64,000 bases of DNA from DASXHZ01 sp036488085 (GCA_036488085.1 DASXHZ010000026.1:61112-125111), one strand, 5' to 3'; shown: positions 15,994 through 24,540, numbered from the stretch's first letter. The notes: generated by a model from the sequence alone, not told the origin. Translations and numbers: made by a program.

Positions 15994-17883
15994 TCAATGC
16001 ACGCCGATCGCGGCGGCGACCTCTTTCGCGTCGAACACGTTTCCGTCCTTCACGACCGTCCGCACTTTCCGCACGTCGCTGATGTTGGTGGTTGGGTCGC
16101 CGTCGACGATGTCGAGGTCGGCGAGCTTGCCCGGAGCCACGGAGCCGAGCCGGTCACCGCGATGCATCACGGTCGCCGCGCCGAGTGTCGCGATGCGCAG
16201 CACCTCGGGAGCCGAAATGCCCGCCTGCACGTAAAGCTCGAGCTCGCGGTCCAATGCGAATCCGGCCAGTGAATCCGTTCCGGCGACGATCGGAATGCCG
16301 TTGTCGTACAGCAGCTTCACCATCCGCTCCATGTTCGCGAACGAGTCACGGAACGTCTGATCCTTCCCCTCGGGCACCGGCAGTCCGCCCGTCAAGAACC
16401 CGCGCCGCACTTGCGGAGGGAGGCGATCGGCGGCGGCAGCAAACGTCGGGCTCATCGTCCCTTTCCGCGCGACGTAATTCTCCTCGAAGACTCCGAGGGT
16501 CGGATCGACGACCGTGTGGTGTTCTTTGAGCAGAGCGACGAACTCCTTGACCTCGGGAGACTTCAGGTCGATCGACGCGCTCCGCTCGGCCGGAGCCGTC
16601 AGGCGCAGCCGCGTCTGCGTCTCCTTCACGTCCGGCATGAAGTTGAGCATGAGCATATTGATGTGCTGAATCTCGTCGTACCCGTCGCGCACCGCCTGCG
16701 ACGCAACCATCCCGGCGGGAATGTGGCCGCTCACGCGCATCCCCTTCTCATGGGCGTGCTTCGCCATGAACGGCACGAGCTCCGGCTTCACGGAGCTGTA
16801 GATCTTGAGCTGCTCGAAGCCGAGCGATGCGTACTTGTCGATGGCGGCGCGCGCTTCGTCCTCGTTCGAGACGAGCATCTTCGTCGGCCCTGCGTACGGG
16901 CCGGGGCCGTCGACGAGGCCGGCGAGCACGACGCGCGGGCCGACCGCGTCGCCGCTCTCCCACTGCTTTTTCAGGTTGAGAATCGTGTCGATGTCGTTGC
17001 CGAGGTCGCGAACGGATGTGACGCCGTTGGCGATGTCGAGCATCCCGTCGTCGTCGCCGTTGTGCGTATGCATGTCCCACAAGCCGGGGATGACGACGCG
17101 GTTGGCGGCGTCGATGTGCTCGAACGACGGCACGTCAGGTCCGCTGATCGACTCGATCTTGTTGCCACGGATGACGATGGTCGCGTTCGGCGTGAGCTTT
17201 CGCGCGACCGGATCGAAGAGCCGCGCATTCGTGATGACGATGCCGCCGCCTTTCGGTTTGTGCGTGAGCTTCACGGCGAGTGCGTGCGTCGCCGCGTCAT
17301 GCCATTCATCCTGCGCCTTGATCAGTTGCGGGATCGCCGCGTCCTGGCCTTCGGCGATAACGGAAAGCCACGACGACGCGCTGGCGAACAGCTCGTTCTT
17401 GTCGTCGAGCCACACCGTTGCGGGCGAAAACCCGAAGCCGTAGATGTCGTACGCCGTGATCTTCTTGCCCTCCATCGTGAGCTCGCCGAGCTTCTTGATC
17501 GACGCTTCGCCGGCCGGCAGCAGCGGCAGTTTGTGATCCGGCGTTGCAAGCAGTGCCCGCCCGATGGCCGCACTCTCCTCGGGTGGCCCGTACATGCTCG
17601 CGTAGAGCGCCTTCGCGTTCGCCGAGGAGCCGTTCTCCGCACCGTTCGACCACTTCCCGTTCGCGAACGTCTCGTCGACGCTCGCTTTGTAGTAGTCGAC
17701 GCCGGTCGTGGCCATCGAGCCGGGCGACATCACGGTGTGCGTCCTCGGCCCGCGGCCGCGGTCGTTGAACTCGTAATCGACGGTCCGCGTGGCGCCGTCG
17801 ATGGAGAGGGTCTGCGCGCCGGCGGGATGGCCCGCCATGATCACGGTGTACTTCAGGACGATCGCGAGAAGGACGGTGTGCAT
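15994..17883 (-). CDS. secreted amidohydrolase-family enzyme
   Basis: A 629-residue protein with a short hydrophobic start (MHTVLLAIVLKYTVIM), an N-terminal beta domain (about 25-190) and an amidohydrolase barrel. The metal motif VIPGLWDMHTHNG begins near residue 270, followed by a lysine-bearing strand (LKIYSS), SGHIP, IQHIN and AGTDSLAGF. Such enzymes hydrolyse imidazolonepropionate-like rings or dipeptides; the substrate is unknown. It converges on the MBL gene with four bases between and is divergent from the glycosyltransferase at 17908 with only 24 bases between starts, so their promoters must overlap the coding ends. Confidence 0.85.
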   Translation of the reverse strand: MHTVLLAIVLKYTVIMAGHPAGAQTLSIDGATRTVDYEFNDRGRGPRTHTVMSPGSMATTGVDYYKASVDETFANGKWSNGAENGSSANAKALYASMYGPPEESAAIGRALLATPDHKLPLLPAGEASIKKLGELTMEGKKITAYDIYGFGFSPATVWLDDKNELFASASSWLSVIAEGQDAAIPQLIKAQDEWHDAATHALAVKLTHKPKGGGIVITNARLFDPVARKLTPNATIVIRGNKIESISGPDVPSFEHIDAANRVVIPGLWDMHTHNGDDDGMLDIANGVTSVRDLGNDIDTILNLKKQWESGDAVGPRVVLAGLVDGPGPYAGPTKMLVSNEDEARAAIDKYASLGFEQLKIYSSVKPELVPFMAKHAHEKGMRVSGHIPAGMVASQAVRDGYDEIQHINMLMLNFMPDVKETQTRLRLTAPAERSASIDLKSPEVKEFVALLKEHHTVVDPTLGVFEENYVARKGTMSPTFAAAADRLPPQVRRGFLTGGLPVPEGKDQTFRDSFANMERMVKLLYDNGIPIVAGTDSLAGFALDRELELYVQAGISAPEVLRIATLGAATVMHRGDRLGSVAPGKLADLDIVDGDPTTNISDVRKVRTVVKDGNVFDAKEVAAAIGVH

Positions 17884-17907
17884 GCAGGCAGTCTAAACTC
17901 TGGCGGA

Positions 17908-18753
17908 ATGGCGCGGGTCCCGGTCTCGGCAATCATCCATGTCCTCAATGAAATCGAGTACATCGACGACTGTCTGAAGTCCGTCGACTGGGCCGACGAG
18001 GTCTACGTCATGGACTCGTTCTCGACCGACGGCACAGTCGAGCGGATCCGCGAGAAGTACCCCCGGGTTCGCCTCGAACAACGCGAGTACCTCGGCGCCG
18101 CCTCGACGAAGAACTACGCCATCGACCGCGCGCAACACGACTGGATCTTCATCCTCGACGCGGACGAGCGCGTCACACCGAAGCTCCGCGACGAGATCCT
18201 CCGGACGCTAGACGGCGATCTGACGTTCTGGGCGTACTCCGTCGGCCGCCTCAACTTCATGATGGGGAAGCCGGTGCGCTTCTCCGGTCTGCAGCGCGAC
18301 CGCGTCACGCGCCTGTTCCATCGCGGCCATGCTCGCTACCCGAACAAACGCGTCCACGCTGACCTGCTCGTCGACGGCGAGACGGGAGTGCTCCGTCACA
18401 AGATGGACCACTTCTACATCCGCACGTTCGATCACATGATCGCGAAGATGACGCGCTACGCCGGCTGGGGCGCAGCGCAGATGTACATCGACGGGAAGAC
18501 CACCAGCGCGTGGGGGATCTTCAGCCACTCCGTCGCCAAGTTCGTCCGCGACTTCATCTTCAACCTCGGCTTCCTCGACGGCGTCCGCGGCCTGATCTCG
18601 GTCGGCATGCACGTCTACTACACGTTCTGGAAGTACGCGAAGCTGTGGGAAATGACGCAGCTCAAGCGCCGCGGCAAACCGGTCCCGCTGCCGAAGTTGG
18701 ATCAGGACGAGGAACGGTGGGAGTTGCCGTGGGAGAAGAAGCCGGCGAGCTAA
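17908..18753 (+). CDS. family 2 glycosyltransferase, WaaE/KdtX-like
   Basis: A 281-residue GT-A enzyme. VSAIIHVLNEIEYI opens the nucleotide-binding fold, WADEVYVMDSFSTDGT and FILDADERV hold the metal-binding acids. The pattern and size match lipopolysaccharide core glycosyltransferases of the WaaE group. The C-terminal FIFNLGFLDGVRGLI is a membrane-associating helix typical of the group. It acts at the cytoplasmic face of the inner membrane. It overlaps the 3' end of the convergent nfeD gene by four bases. Confidence 0.88.
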   Translation: MARVPVSAIIHVLNEIEYIDDCLKSVDWADEVYVMDSFSTDGTVERIREKYPRVRLEQREYLGAASTKNYAIDRAQHDWIFILDADERVTPKLRDEILRTLDGDLTFWAYSVGRLNFMMGKPVRFSGLQRDRVTRLFHRGHARYPNKRVHADLLVDGETGVLRHKMDHFYIRTFDHMIAKMTRYAGWGAAQMYIDGKTTSAWGIFSHSVAKFVRDFIFNLGFLDGVRGLISVGMHVYYTFWKYAKLWEMTQLKRRGKPVPLPKLDQDEERWELPWEKKPAS

Positions 18754-20012
18754 TCCGCCGGCTCCACCAACACCCGCAAACCGTCCACGCGCGCGACGCG
18801 CACGCGCGAGCCGGCAGCGATCGGTGCCATCGCCGTTGCGTTCCAGAGCTCGCCGTGCACGAACACCTTCCCCTCCGGCTCGAGCTGCGTCCGCGCCACA
18901 CCCAACTCGCCGATCATCCCCTCGGCCCCCGTCGTCACGTGGGACCTCCGCGCTTTCATCGCGAGCGTGGCGAGGAAGATCGCAATGACGCCGACCGGGA
19001 TGCCGACCGAAAACGCGGTCAGGAGATGCACGCGCATCTGCGGAATCGGGCCGTCGACGAGGAACAGTCCGCCGATGATGAGACAGACGATCCCGCCGAC
19101 GCCGAGGACCCCATGCGTCCCGAACTTCGCCTCGAGCGCGAAGAGAACGAAGGCGGCGATCAGCAGCGCCACCGCGGCGAAGCGCGTGGGTAGAAGATTG
19201 AGCGCGAAGACGGCGAGGAGGATCGAGATCAATCCGACGACGCCGGGAATCACCGCGCCCGGATGATTGAACTCCGCCCAGAGCGCGAGGCCGCCGAGGG
19301 CGAAGAGGATGAACGCGACGTTGGGATCCATGATCCACGAGAGCAGCCGCTCGCGGAGGCTCTCGTCGAACGGCACGATCGGCTTGTTCGCCACATGCAG
19401 CACCGACGTCGCACCGTTGAAGCGGCGGAGCGGCTTGCCGTCGATCGCCTTCATGAGCGATCTCTCGTCCGGCGCGATGACGTCGATCAGCTTCTGCGCC
19501 AGCGCCTCGCGCTCGCTGAACGACTTCGACTCCCGCACCGCGCTCTCCGCGACGGCGACGTTGCGTCCGCGTTGCGCTGCGATCGAGCGCATGAACGCCG
19601 CAGCGTCGTTCTCCAGCTTCGTCTTCATCACGTCGTCCATCTTTTCGCCGAGGAGGACGGGATGCGCCGCGCCGGCATTCGTGCCGGGCGCCATCGCCGC
19701 GATGTCCGCCGACTCGAGGATCACGAACCCAGCCGACGCCGCATAGCTCCCGCTCGGCGCGACGTAGACGATCACGGGGACCGGCGACTTGATGATCTTC
19801 TCAACGATCGAGCGCATCGAGTCCGACAGCCCGCCGGGCGTACGCAACTGAATCAGCAGCGCATCCGCGTGGCGCGAAGCCGCGAAGTCGATCGCCCGCC
19901 CGATGAACTCATCGCTGATGGGATGAATCATGTCGTCGACCGTGATCCGGACGACGTCTGCGGCCGCGACGTTCGCGAGCAACATCAGGAGGGCGAGGGC
20001 AAGACGTTTCAT
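18750..20012 (-). CDS. NfeD-family membrane-bound serine protease
   Basis: A 420-residue protein with signal peptide (MKRLALALLMLLANVAAA), a ClpP-like protease domain (about 20-230; QLRTPGG, then the nucleophile region SGSYAASAGF), four or five membrane helices (about 245-360) and a C-terminal NfeD OB-fold (GMIGELGVA to VDGLRVLVEP). Relatives cleave membrane proteins such as stomatin/slipin partners; no stomatin gene is adjacent. The start at 20012 is set by the signal peptide; the frame continues upstream into a 21-bp repeat array where it would encode heptads, which I reject as coding. Confidence 0.9.
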   Translation of the reverse strand: MKRLALALLMLLANVAAADVVRITVDDMIHPISDEFIGRAIDFAASRHADALLIQLRTPGGLSDSMRSIVEKIIKSPVPVIVYVAPSGSYAASAGFVILESADIAAMAPGTNAGAAHPVLLGEKMDDVMKTKLENDAAAFMRSIAAQRGRNVAVAESAVRESKSFSEREALAQKLIDVIAPDERSLMKAIDGKPLRRFNGATSVLHVANKPIVPFDESLRERLLSWIMDPNVAFILFALGGLALWAEFNHPGAVIPGVVGLISILLAVFALNLLPTRFAAVALLIAAFVLFALEAKFGTHGVLGVGGIVCLIIGGLFLVDGPIPQMRVHLLTAFSVGIPVGVIAIFLATLAMKARRSHVTTGAEGMIGELGVARTQLEPEGKVFVHGELWNATAMAPIAAGSRVRVARVDGLRVLVEPAD

Positions 20013-20094
20013 GGACAGTCTCCGAATGGCGTCCTCTATCGTACGACCAACGCGCCACGCGCGCCGGTTTGGGACTCCTCCTGCCTCGGACAGC

Positions 20095-20211
20095 GGTCCG
20101 AGTGCCAAAATCAGGGGTCCGAGTGCTGAGATCAGGGGTCCGAGTGCTGAAATCAGCGCTCCGGGTGCTGACATCAGCGCTCCGGGTGCTGAAATCGGCA
20201 CACCGAGCCGT
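20095..20211. repeat. 21-bp tandem repeat array (unit starts GGTCCGAGTGCTGA)
   Basis: Six consecutive units begin at 20095, 20116, 20137, 20158, 20179 and 20200, every 21 bases exactly. The core alternates GGTCCGAG or GCTCCGGG with GCTGAAATCAG, the latter nearly self-complementary. The array ends one base before the stop codon of the dnaB fragment at 20212. It shares its period, not its sequence, with the arrays at 2525, 20578 and 45684. Confidence 0.92.
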
Positions 20212-20577
20212 CTACACCGGCATGTAATCCGGTTGCGGCTCGTAGTTGAAGAACTTGGTGATGTCGTTGCGGAAGACGAGCTTGAAGTCGCCGATGGGGC
20301 CGTTGCGCTGTTTGGCGATGATGATCTGGGCGATGCCCTTCTCTTCGGTGTCCTTGTTGTAGACCTCGTCGCGGTAAATGAACGCCAAGACGTCGGCGTC
20401 CTGCTCGATCGCGCCTGACTCGCGGAGGTCGGCGAGTTGCGGGCGGTGGTCGCCGGTGCGCTGCTCGGGACGACGCGAGAGCTGCGAGAGCGCGATGAGC
20501 GGGACGTTCAGCTCCTTTGCGATCGCTTTGAGGCCGCGCGAGATCTGCGAGATCTCCTGATGGCCGCGATCGAACTC
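20212..20577 (-). pseudogene. duplicated 3' fragment of dnaB
   Basis: Minus-strand sequence matching the last 115-120 codons of the intact dnaB (21941 on). My eye alignment finds about 30 differences in roughly 350 bases (about 91% identity), mostly silent third positions; only a few residues change (for example DADVLAF against DADLVAF, IAQII against IAEII). The frame is open to the same MPV stop. Homology stops at about 20560-20577, where an unrelated 21-bp array begins; another array abuts the other end. The pattern of silent changes means it was copied from a functional dnaB, perhaps of a relative, or was itself long under selection before truncation. Confidence 0.9.
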
Positions 20578-20724
20578 CCGAACGAGGTTGCGGACCTCAC
20601 GAACGTGGTCCCGGAGCGCATCAACTCGGTCTCAGAGCGAGTTAACTAGGTTCCGGAGCCAGTCGACTAGTCCTAGGGGCTAGTTAACTCGGTCTTGGGG
20701 CTAGTTAACTCGGTCTCGGAGCCT
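20578..20724. repeat. 21-bp tandem repeat array (GTTAACTCGGTCTCGGAG type)
   Basis: Seven units start at 20578, 20599, 20620, 20641, 20662, 20683 and 20704, all 21 apart. The core is CTAGTTAACTAG-like (a 12-bp palindrome), with GTCGAC in one unit, followed by GGTCTCGGAGC or GGTCTTGGGGC. The first units are degenerate and grade into the end of the dnaB fragment. An eighth decayed unit may run to 20745. Confidence 0.92.
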
Positions 20725-20740
20725 GCTTACAAGGGCTCTC

Positions 20741-20812
20741 AGCGGGGTGGCACGCCCCTCATCCGGCGCTTCGCGCCACCTTCTCCCGAGGGAGAAGGAG
20801 TTGGGAGCCCCG
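20741..20812. repeat. REP-like element
   Basis: One copy of the genome's REP family in the orientation GCACGCCCCTCATCC, with inner palindromes GGCGCTTCGCGCC and TTCTCCCGAGGGAGAA. It joins directly to the end of a decayed esterase fragment, whose frame runs into it. Confidence 0.85.
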
Positions 20813-20824
20813 CGTGGAGAGAGA

Positions 20825-20999
20825 TCACACGTACTCTTGCAACGCCACTCGACGGGTCGCCATCGCGCACGAAGCGCGTGGCGATGACACCGCCCGGCGC
20901 GCGGCCGAGCTCGACCCACTCCTGGAGCGCCACGAAGAGGCTGTGGCGCGAATCGGCATCGGGCCGGATCCGCGGCGCAACTTGACCACCTCCGAACGA
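20825..20999 (-). pseudogene. remnant of a tannase/feruloyl-esterase C terminus
   Basis: The minus-strand frame reads GGGQVAPRIRPDADS, then LFVALQEWVELGRAP and GGVIATRFVRDG. This resembles the C-terminal part of tannase/feruloyl esterase proteins (CGGG, LxxWVExGxAPxxIxAxR). It has a stop just upstream and runs into a REP element downstream, so only about 57 codons remain. The match is from memory of the family pattern and moderate. Confidence 0.5.
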
Positions 21000-21002
21000 C
21001 CG

Positions 21003-21569
21003 TCATGCTAGTTCCTTTTTGACAAAGAGTCGTGCGCTCTCGAGAATGGGTACCGCGGTTGTATTTGGAATCGTGATGAGCTCCGCAAGCTGCTTGCCTT
21101 CGTCAGCACCGTCCAAATGCCATTGCTTAAAAATCACCGGCGGCTTCGCTTTCTTGTCGAAGCGGAGTGTTCCGTCGTGAGTTTCAGCGTTTCGGATTAG
21201 CCGCGCAAAGTTGTACCAGTCACTCGCCAACAACTTGTCCTTTTGGTGCGTGCCTTCACAGTATTCACGAACGTGTTCGATCGTCTCGGCGAGTAGAGTT
21301 CGGAACAACATGTTTCTGAACCCTAGAAGAAGGCCGTGCCGCAATGATTCCTTGCGAAGAGCATTGGTGGCCGCATGCACCGGAAATTTGTACGAGAAGT
21401 TCTCTTCCTTCAACTCGAGGCCAGCCGGCACGAAGCCGATGTAAGCGCCTTCCAGCAGGTCCCATGACTCTGGCTGTTCGAGGAGGTACGTCGCAGCCAT
21501 TCCGGTCATGAAGTTGTTCTGAAAAAGATTTAAGAACTCAAGTAATTTGTCCTTCGCTTCTGGACGCAT
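21003..21569 (-). CDS. orphan helical protein with HEPN-like motif
   Basis: A 188-residue, largely helical protein from ATG 21569 (GGTGAG seven bases upstream; an in-frame GTG or ATG at 21608 is also possible). The segment FARLIRNAETHDG contains RNxxxH, the active motif of HEPN RNases and of abortive-infection proteins. Base composition is clearly lower in GC than in neighbouring genes, with AAA, TTT and ATT codons common. It sits between gene remnants and repeats, so it looks acquired. Function is not established; HEPN membership would need structure comparison. Confidence 0.65.
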   Translation of the reverse strand: MRPEAKDKLLEFLNLFQNNFMTGMAATYLLEQPESWDLLEGAYIGFVPAGLELKEENFSYKFPVHAATNALRKESLRHGLLLGFRNMLFRTLLAETIEHVREYCEGTHQKDKLLASDWYNFARLIRNAETHDGTLRFDKKAKPPVIFKQWHLDGADEGKQLAELITIPNTTAVPILESARLFVKKELA

Positions 21570-21716
21570 TCGTTTCTCACCGCGTGCTATTGGCGTCGGA
21601 GCGCACACTCATGTCGCAACTCGCTACGCGACGAAAGTCGATTGGCCTTCGCCCGGCTCGTCGCGATTGCATGGGATCTCACCGCGAGACGACTCGCCAT
21701 AGACCGTTCGTACAGA

Positions 21717-21932
21717 CTAATAAGAAAACGATGGAGGCAGCTTTAGTTCTCCGTAAATCTCACCTGTCTTTGGATCTGCCCAAGCGTTGGCCGTGGTGAG
21801 GTGAATCTTGACGAGCTGATGGCCACATGCACCGCAACAGGCGATGTCGCCAACCTCCCACGGACCGGCATACTCAAACGAACAGTCACACTTGTCAGCG
21901 GCGCACGTTACGCCAAAACTCTTACCGTCCAT
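21717..21932 (-). CDS. small cysteine-rich protein
   Basis: A 71-residue frame from ATG 21932, nine bases downstream of the dnaB stop. It carries CAADKCDC and CCGACGH, enough for one zinc or metal site, and ends in YGELKLPPSFSY. The coding sequence is AT-richer than its surroundings, like the HEPN-like gene next to it, and I do not recognise a family. The 108 bases between the two genes show nothing. Confidence 0.5.
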   Translation of the reverse strand: MDGKSFGVTCAADKCDCSFEYAGPWEVGDIACCGACGHQLVKIHLTTANAWADPKTGEIYGELKLPPSFSY

Positions 21933-21940
21933 TAGCCCTC

Positions 21941-24379
21941 CTACACCGGCATGTAGTCCGGTTGCGGCTCGTAGTTGAAGAACTTGGTGATGTCGTTGCG
22001 GAAGACGAGTTTGAAGTCGCCGATCGGGCCGTTGCGTTGCTTGGCGATGATGATCTCGGCGATGCCCTTCTCTTCGGTGTCCTTGTTGTAGACCTCGTCG
22101 CGGTAGATGAACGCCACTAGGTCGGCGTCTTGCTCGATCGCGCCGGATTCTCGGAGGTCGGCAAGCTGGGGGCGGTGGTCGCCGGTGCGTTGTTCCGGGC
22201 GGCGCGAGAGCTGGGAAAGGGCGATCAGCGGGACGTTCAGCTCTTTGGCGATTGCTTTGAGGCCGCGCGAGATCTGCGAGATCTCCTGCTGGCGCGACTC
22301 GATCTTTCCCTTCACCGTCATGAGCTGGAGGTAGTCGACCATCACGAGGTCGAGGCCCGCCTCCATCTTCAGGCGCCGGGCCTTGGCGCGCATCTCCATG
22401 ATGTCCATGCCGGGCGAGTCGTCAACGAAGATGCGGCCCTTCGAGAGGCGCGCCGACGCCTCCGCGAGATCGCGCCAGTTCTTCTCGCTCAACATTCCGG
22501 CGCGGATCAGGTGGTTCGACACGCCGGACTCCGAGGAGAGAATGCGGAGCCCGATCTGCTCTTTCGACATTTCGAGCGAGAACACGCCGACCGAGTGAAG
22601 GCGCGCCGCGGCGCCGCGCGGCTGTCCATCTTTGCCCGGGATCGCGATGGACTCGGCGATGTTCATCATGAAGGAGGTGTTGTGCGTGACCGTGTAGTTG
22701 TCGGTGATGTAGAGCTGCGACGGGTGCGAAACGGCGATGCACTGCGCCTGCGACGAGCGAGAGGGAGTGATGGAGCGGATGTTGAGGCGCCGTTTGCGCA
22801 TTCCCAAGCGGCGGCGGGTCTGCTTCGCATCGATCAGCTTCAAATCGACATCGTCGGGCAGTTGGATGTTGCAGACGTACGAGATGCGTCCCGTGCGCCG
22901 CTCGCCGCCATACGTATACGAGGTCTTTTTCTCGAAATAGGACGCGCTGCCGCCGATCGAACGAACCAAGTCCACGACGTCGAGCGCGAGGCGCTCGCTG
23001 CACGATGAGAAGCGAATGCTTCCCCACTTCTCGATCCAGCCGTCGGTATCGATCAGGCCCTTCAGGAGCCGCTTGCGCGACTCGAGCGACGCACTGAGAT
23101 ACGTCTTCGGGATGAACTTGTCCTGCGCGCGCGCGCCCCAGATGCCGACGGATTCGAGCGCCTGTTTGAGCGGACTCGGCGACCGGTAGCCGCGGCCTCG
23201 CGTTTTCGGACCTTTCTGAACGATGCGATAGTCATAGCCTTCGCTGGAGACGACGTCGTGATCATCCGCGACCACTTGCCGCACTTCGTCGAGCGTTTCG
23301 GGACTCGCTGTCGAAAAGCTGACGCTGGTCCCGTGCGTCGCGCCGTCGCCAAGGAGAACCCCGAGGAGCCACGGATCGATCGGCAAGTCGTGGTCCGAGC
23401 CGAAGTCGCCCGAGAACGTGTCAATGTACAGGCGGCCCTGGTAGCGCTTCCGCTGCAGCATTTCGATGAGGCGCTCGGTGGTGAGTACACGCGGCGCTTC
23501 CCATGTCCGATAGGTGACGCGCCACAGGTGCTCGCGGCAGCACTCGGTGCTGCGGCCATCGGAGAACGTGATGCGAAACAGCTCCTTCTCGCCTTGTGGG
23601 AAGATGCCGGCGACGTGCGACGGGGCGCCGTCGATTGACGCGAGCTCGTCGCCGACCTTCAGCGATCCCATACAGAAGAATCCGCGGCGAGTGAGAACCT
23701 TCGCGTCGAGCGGCTGAGCCTTACCCATTGCAGGTCGCGCGGCGATGATGATGAGGTCCTGCGGCTGGAAGCCGGAGGTGAACTCGTTGAAGCGGTCGTA
23801 GCCGGTGGGGATGCCGGTAATCAGTTTGCCGGCTTCGTGGAGTTGCTCGATCGCGGTCATGTTCTGGCGCGTGATGCGATCGAGGGCGACGAAGCCTTTC
23901 TCCGTGCTTCCTTCCGCGATCTCGTAGAGGGACTTCTCGGCGATGTTGAGGACGTCGGCCGGCTCGTTCGGGGCGTCGAGGGCGGCGCGCATGACGCTGT
24001 TGCCCATGACGATGAGGCGGCGGAGCGTCGACTTCTCTTTGACGATGCGGGCGTAGCGCTCGACGTTGGCCACGTCGGGGACGACGTCGGTGAGAGAGCT
24101 GACGTAGGCCGAGCCGCCGGCCTGCTCCAGCTGGCTGCGTTTCGCGAGCTCGTGCTTGACCGTCAGGAGATCGATCTCGACGCTCTTCTCCGCAAGCGAA
24201 CGGATCGCGGCGAAGATGAGGCGATGCGCGTCTTTGAAAAAGTCCTCGGTGTCGACGACGCTGACCACACGGTAGAACGCGTTCGGGTTCTCCAGGATCG
24301 AGCCGAGGACCGCGCGCTCCGCGTCAGGGCTCTGCGGCAATGGCCGGTCGAGCGTTACGTCGAGTTGGGCTACCGACAT
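21941..24379 (-). CDS. dnaB: replicative DNA helicase DnaB with an intein
   Basis: An 812-residue precursor; without its 347-residue intein the helicase is 465 residues, normal for DnaB. The N-terminal primase-interacting domain (1-110), linker and RecA-like motor are all present: P-loop ARPAMGK interrupted after K220 and resuming TSFMMN at 568, Walker B MVDYLQLM, SQLSRRPEQR, and the arginine-finger region near the end. It unwinds DNA at the fork as a hexamer. The motor cannot bind ATP until the intein is spliced out, because the intein splits GK from T. A duplicated 3' piece lies 1.7 kb downstream at 20212. Confidence 0.97.
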   Translation of the reverse strand: MSVAQLDVTLDRPLPQSPDAERAVLGSILENPNAFYRVVSVVDTEDFFKDAHRLIFAAIRSLAEKSVEIDLLTVKHELAKRSQLEQAGGSAYVSSLTDVVPDVANVERYARIVKEKSTLRRLIVMGNSVMRAALDAPNEPADVLNIAEKSLYEIAEGSTEKGFVALDRITRQNMTAIEQLHEAGKLITGIPTGYDRFNEFTSGFQPQDLIIIAARPAMGKAQPLDAKVLTRRGFFCMGSLKVGDELASIDGAPSHVAGIFPQGEKELFRITFSDGRSTECCREHLWRVTYRTWEAPRVLTTERLIEMLQRKRYQGRLYIDTFSGDFGSDHDLPIDPWLLGVLLGDGATHGTSVSFSTASPETLDEVRQVVADDHDVVSSEGYDYRIVQKGPKTRGRGYRSPSPLKQALESVGIWGARAQDKFIPKTYLSASLESRKRLLKGLIDTDGWIEKWGSIRFSSCSERLALDVVDLVRSIGGSASYFEKKTSYTYGGERRTGRISYVCNIQLPDDVDLKLIDAKQTRRRLGMRKRRLNIRSITPSRSSQAQCIAVSHPSQLYITDNYTVTHNTSFMMNIAESIAIPGKDGQPRGAAARLHSVGVFSLEMSKEQIGLRILSSESGVSNHLIRAGMLSEKNWRDLAEASARLSKGRIFVDDSPGMDIMEMRAKARRLKMEAGLDLVMVDYLQLMTVKGKIESRQQEISQISRGLKAIAKELNVPLIALSQLSRRPEQRTGDHRPQLADLRESGAIEQDADLVAFIYRDEVYNKDTEEKGIAEIIIAKQRNGPIGDFKLVFRNDITKFFNYEPQPDYMPV
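22679..23719 (-). mobile_element. class 3 intein with LAGLIDADG homing endonuclease in the DnaB P-loop
   Basis: Residues 221-567 of the precursor. The first residue is Ala (AQPLDAKVLTRRG), not Cys or Ser. The Trp-Cys-Thr set that defines class 3 inteins is visible: Trp in CREHLW (block B), Cys in AQCIAVSHPS (block F) and Thr in YTVTHN (block G), with the terminal Asn and a Thr as first C-extein residue. Two endonuclease motifs, WLLGVLLGDGA (337-347) and LLKGLIDTDGW (438-448), indicate an intact homing endonuclease. Splicing in this class starts with the block F cysteine. Confidence 0.93.
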
Positions 24380-24498
24380 GAATGATGTGCCGCGATTGTC
24401 GGGAAACGGGCGGTCAATGTCATCAGCAGATCGCTCGACAACATTTCCACATTCCGTAGAGTGCCCGAACGCCCCCCTGCTTGAGAAACGTGACGTTC

Positions 24499-24540
24499 TC
24501 CACAGAGGGGAGAGAACCGAAAGACGCTACCCCCTGTGGA
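24499..24540. repeat. inverted repeat upstream of the ppiC-type gene
   Basis: TCCACAGAGGGG and CCCCCTGTGGA face each other across about 19 bases in the gap between the divergent dnaB and isomerase genes. It could be an operator or a 5'-leader stem of the isomerase gene. I considered DnaA boxes here but no TTATCCACA-like match is good enough. Confidence 0.5.

Noticed and set aside
16411..18753. A 780-codon open frame on the plus strand covering the amidohydrolase region
   Set aside because: Its first two thirds are antisense to the clear amidohydrolase gene and have Arg-rich shadow composition; only the end from 17908 is the real glycosyltransferase.
20013..20201. N-terminal extension of the NfeD protease through the 21-bp array (SAPGALI heptads)
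   Set aside because: A proper signal peptide starts at 20012, and heptads arise automatically from a 21-bp period without stops.
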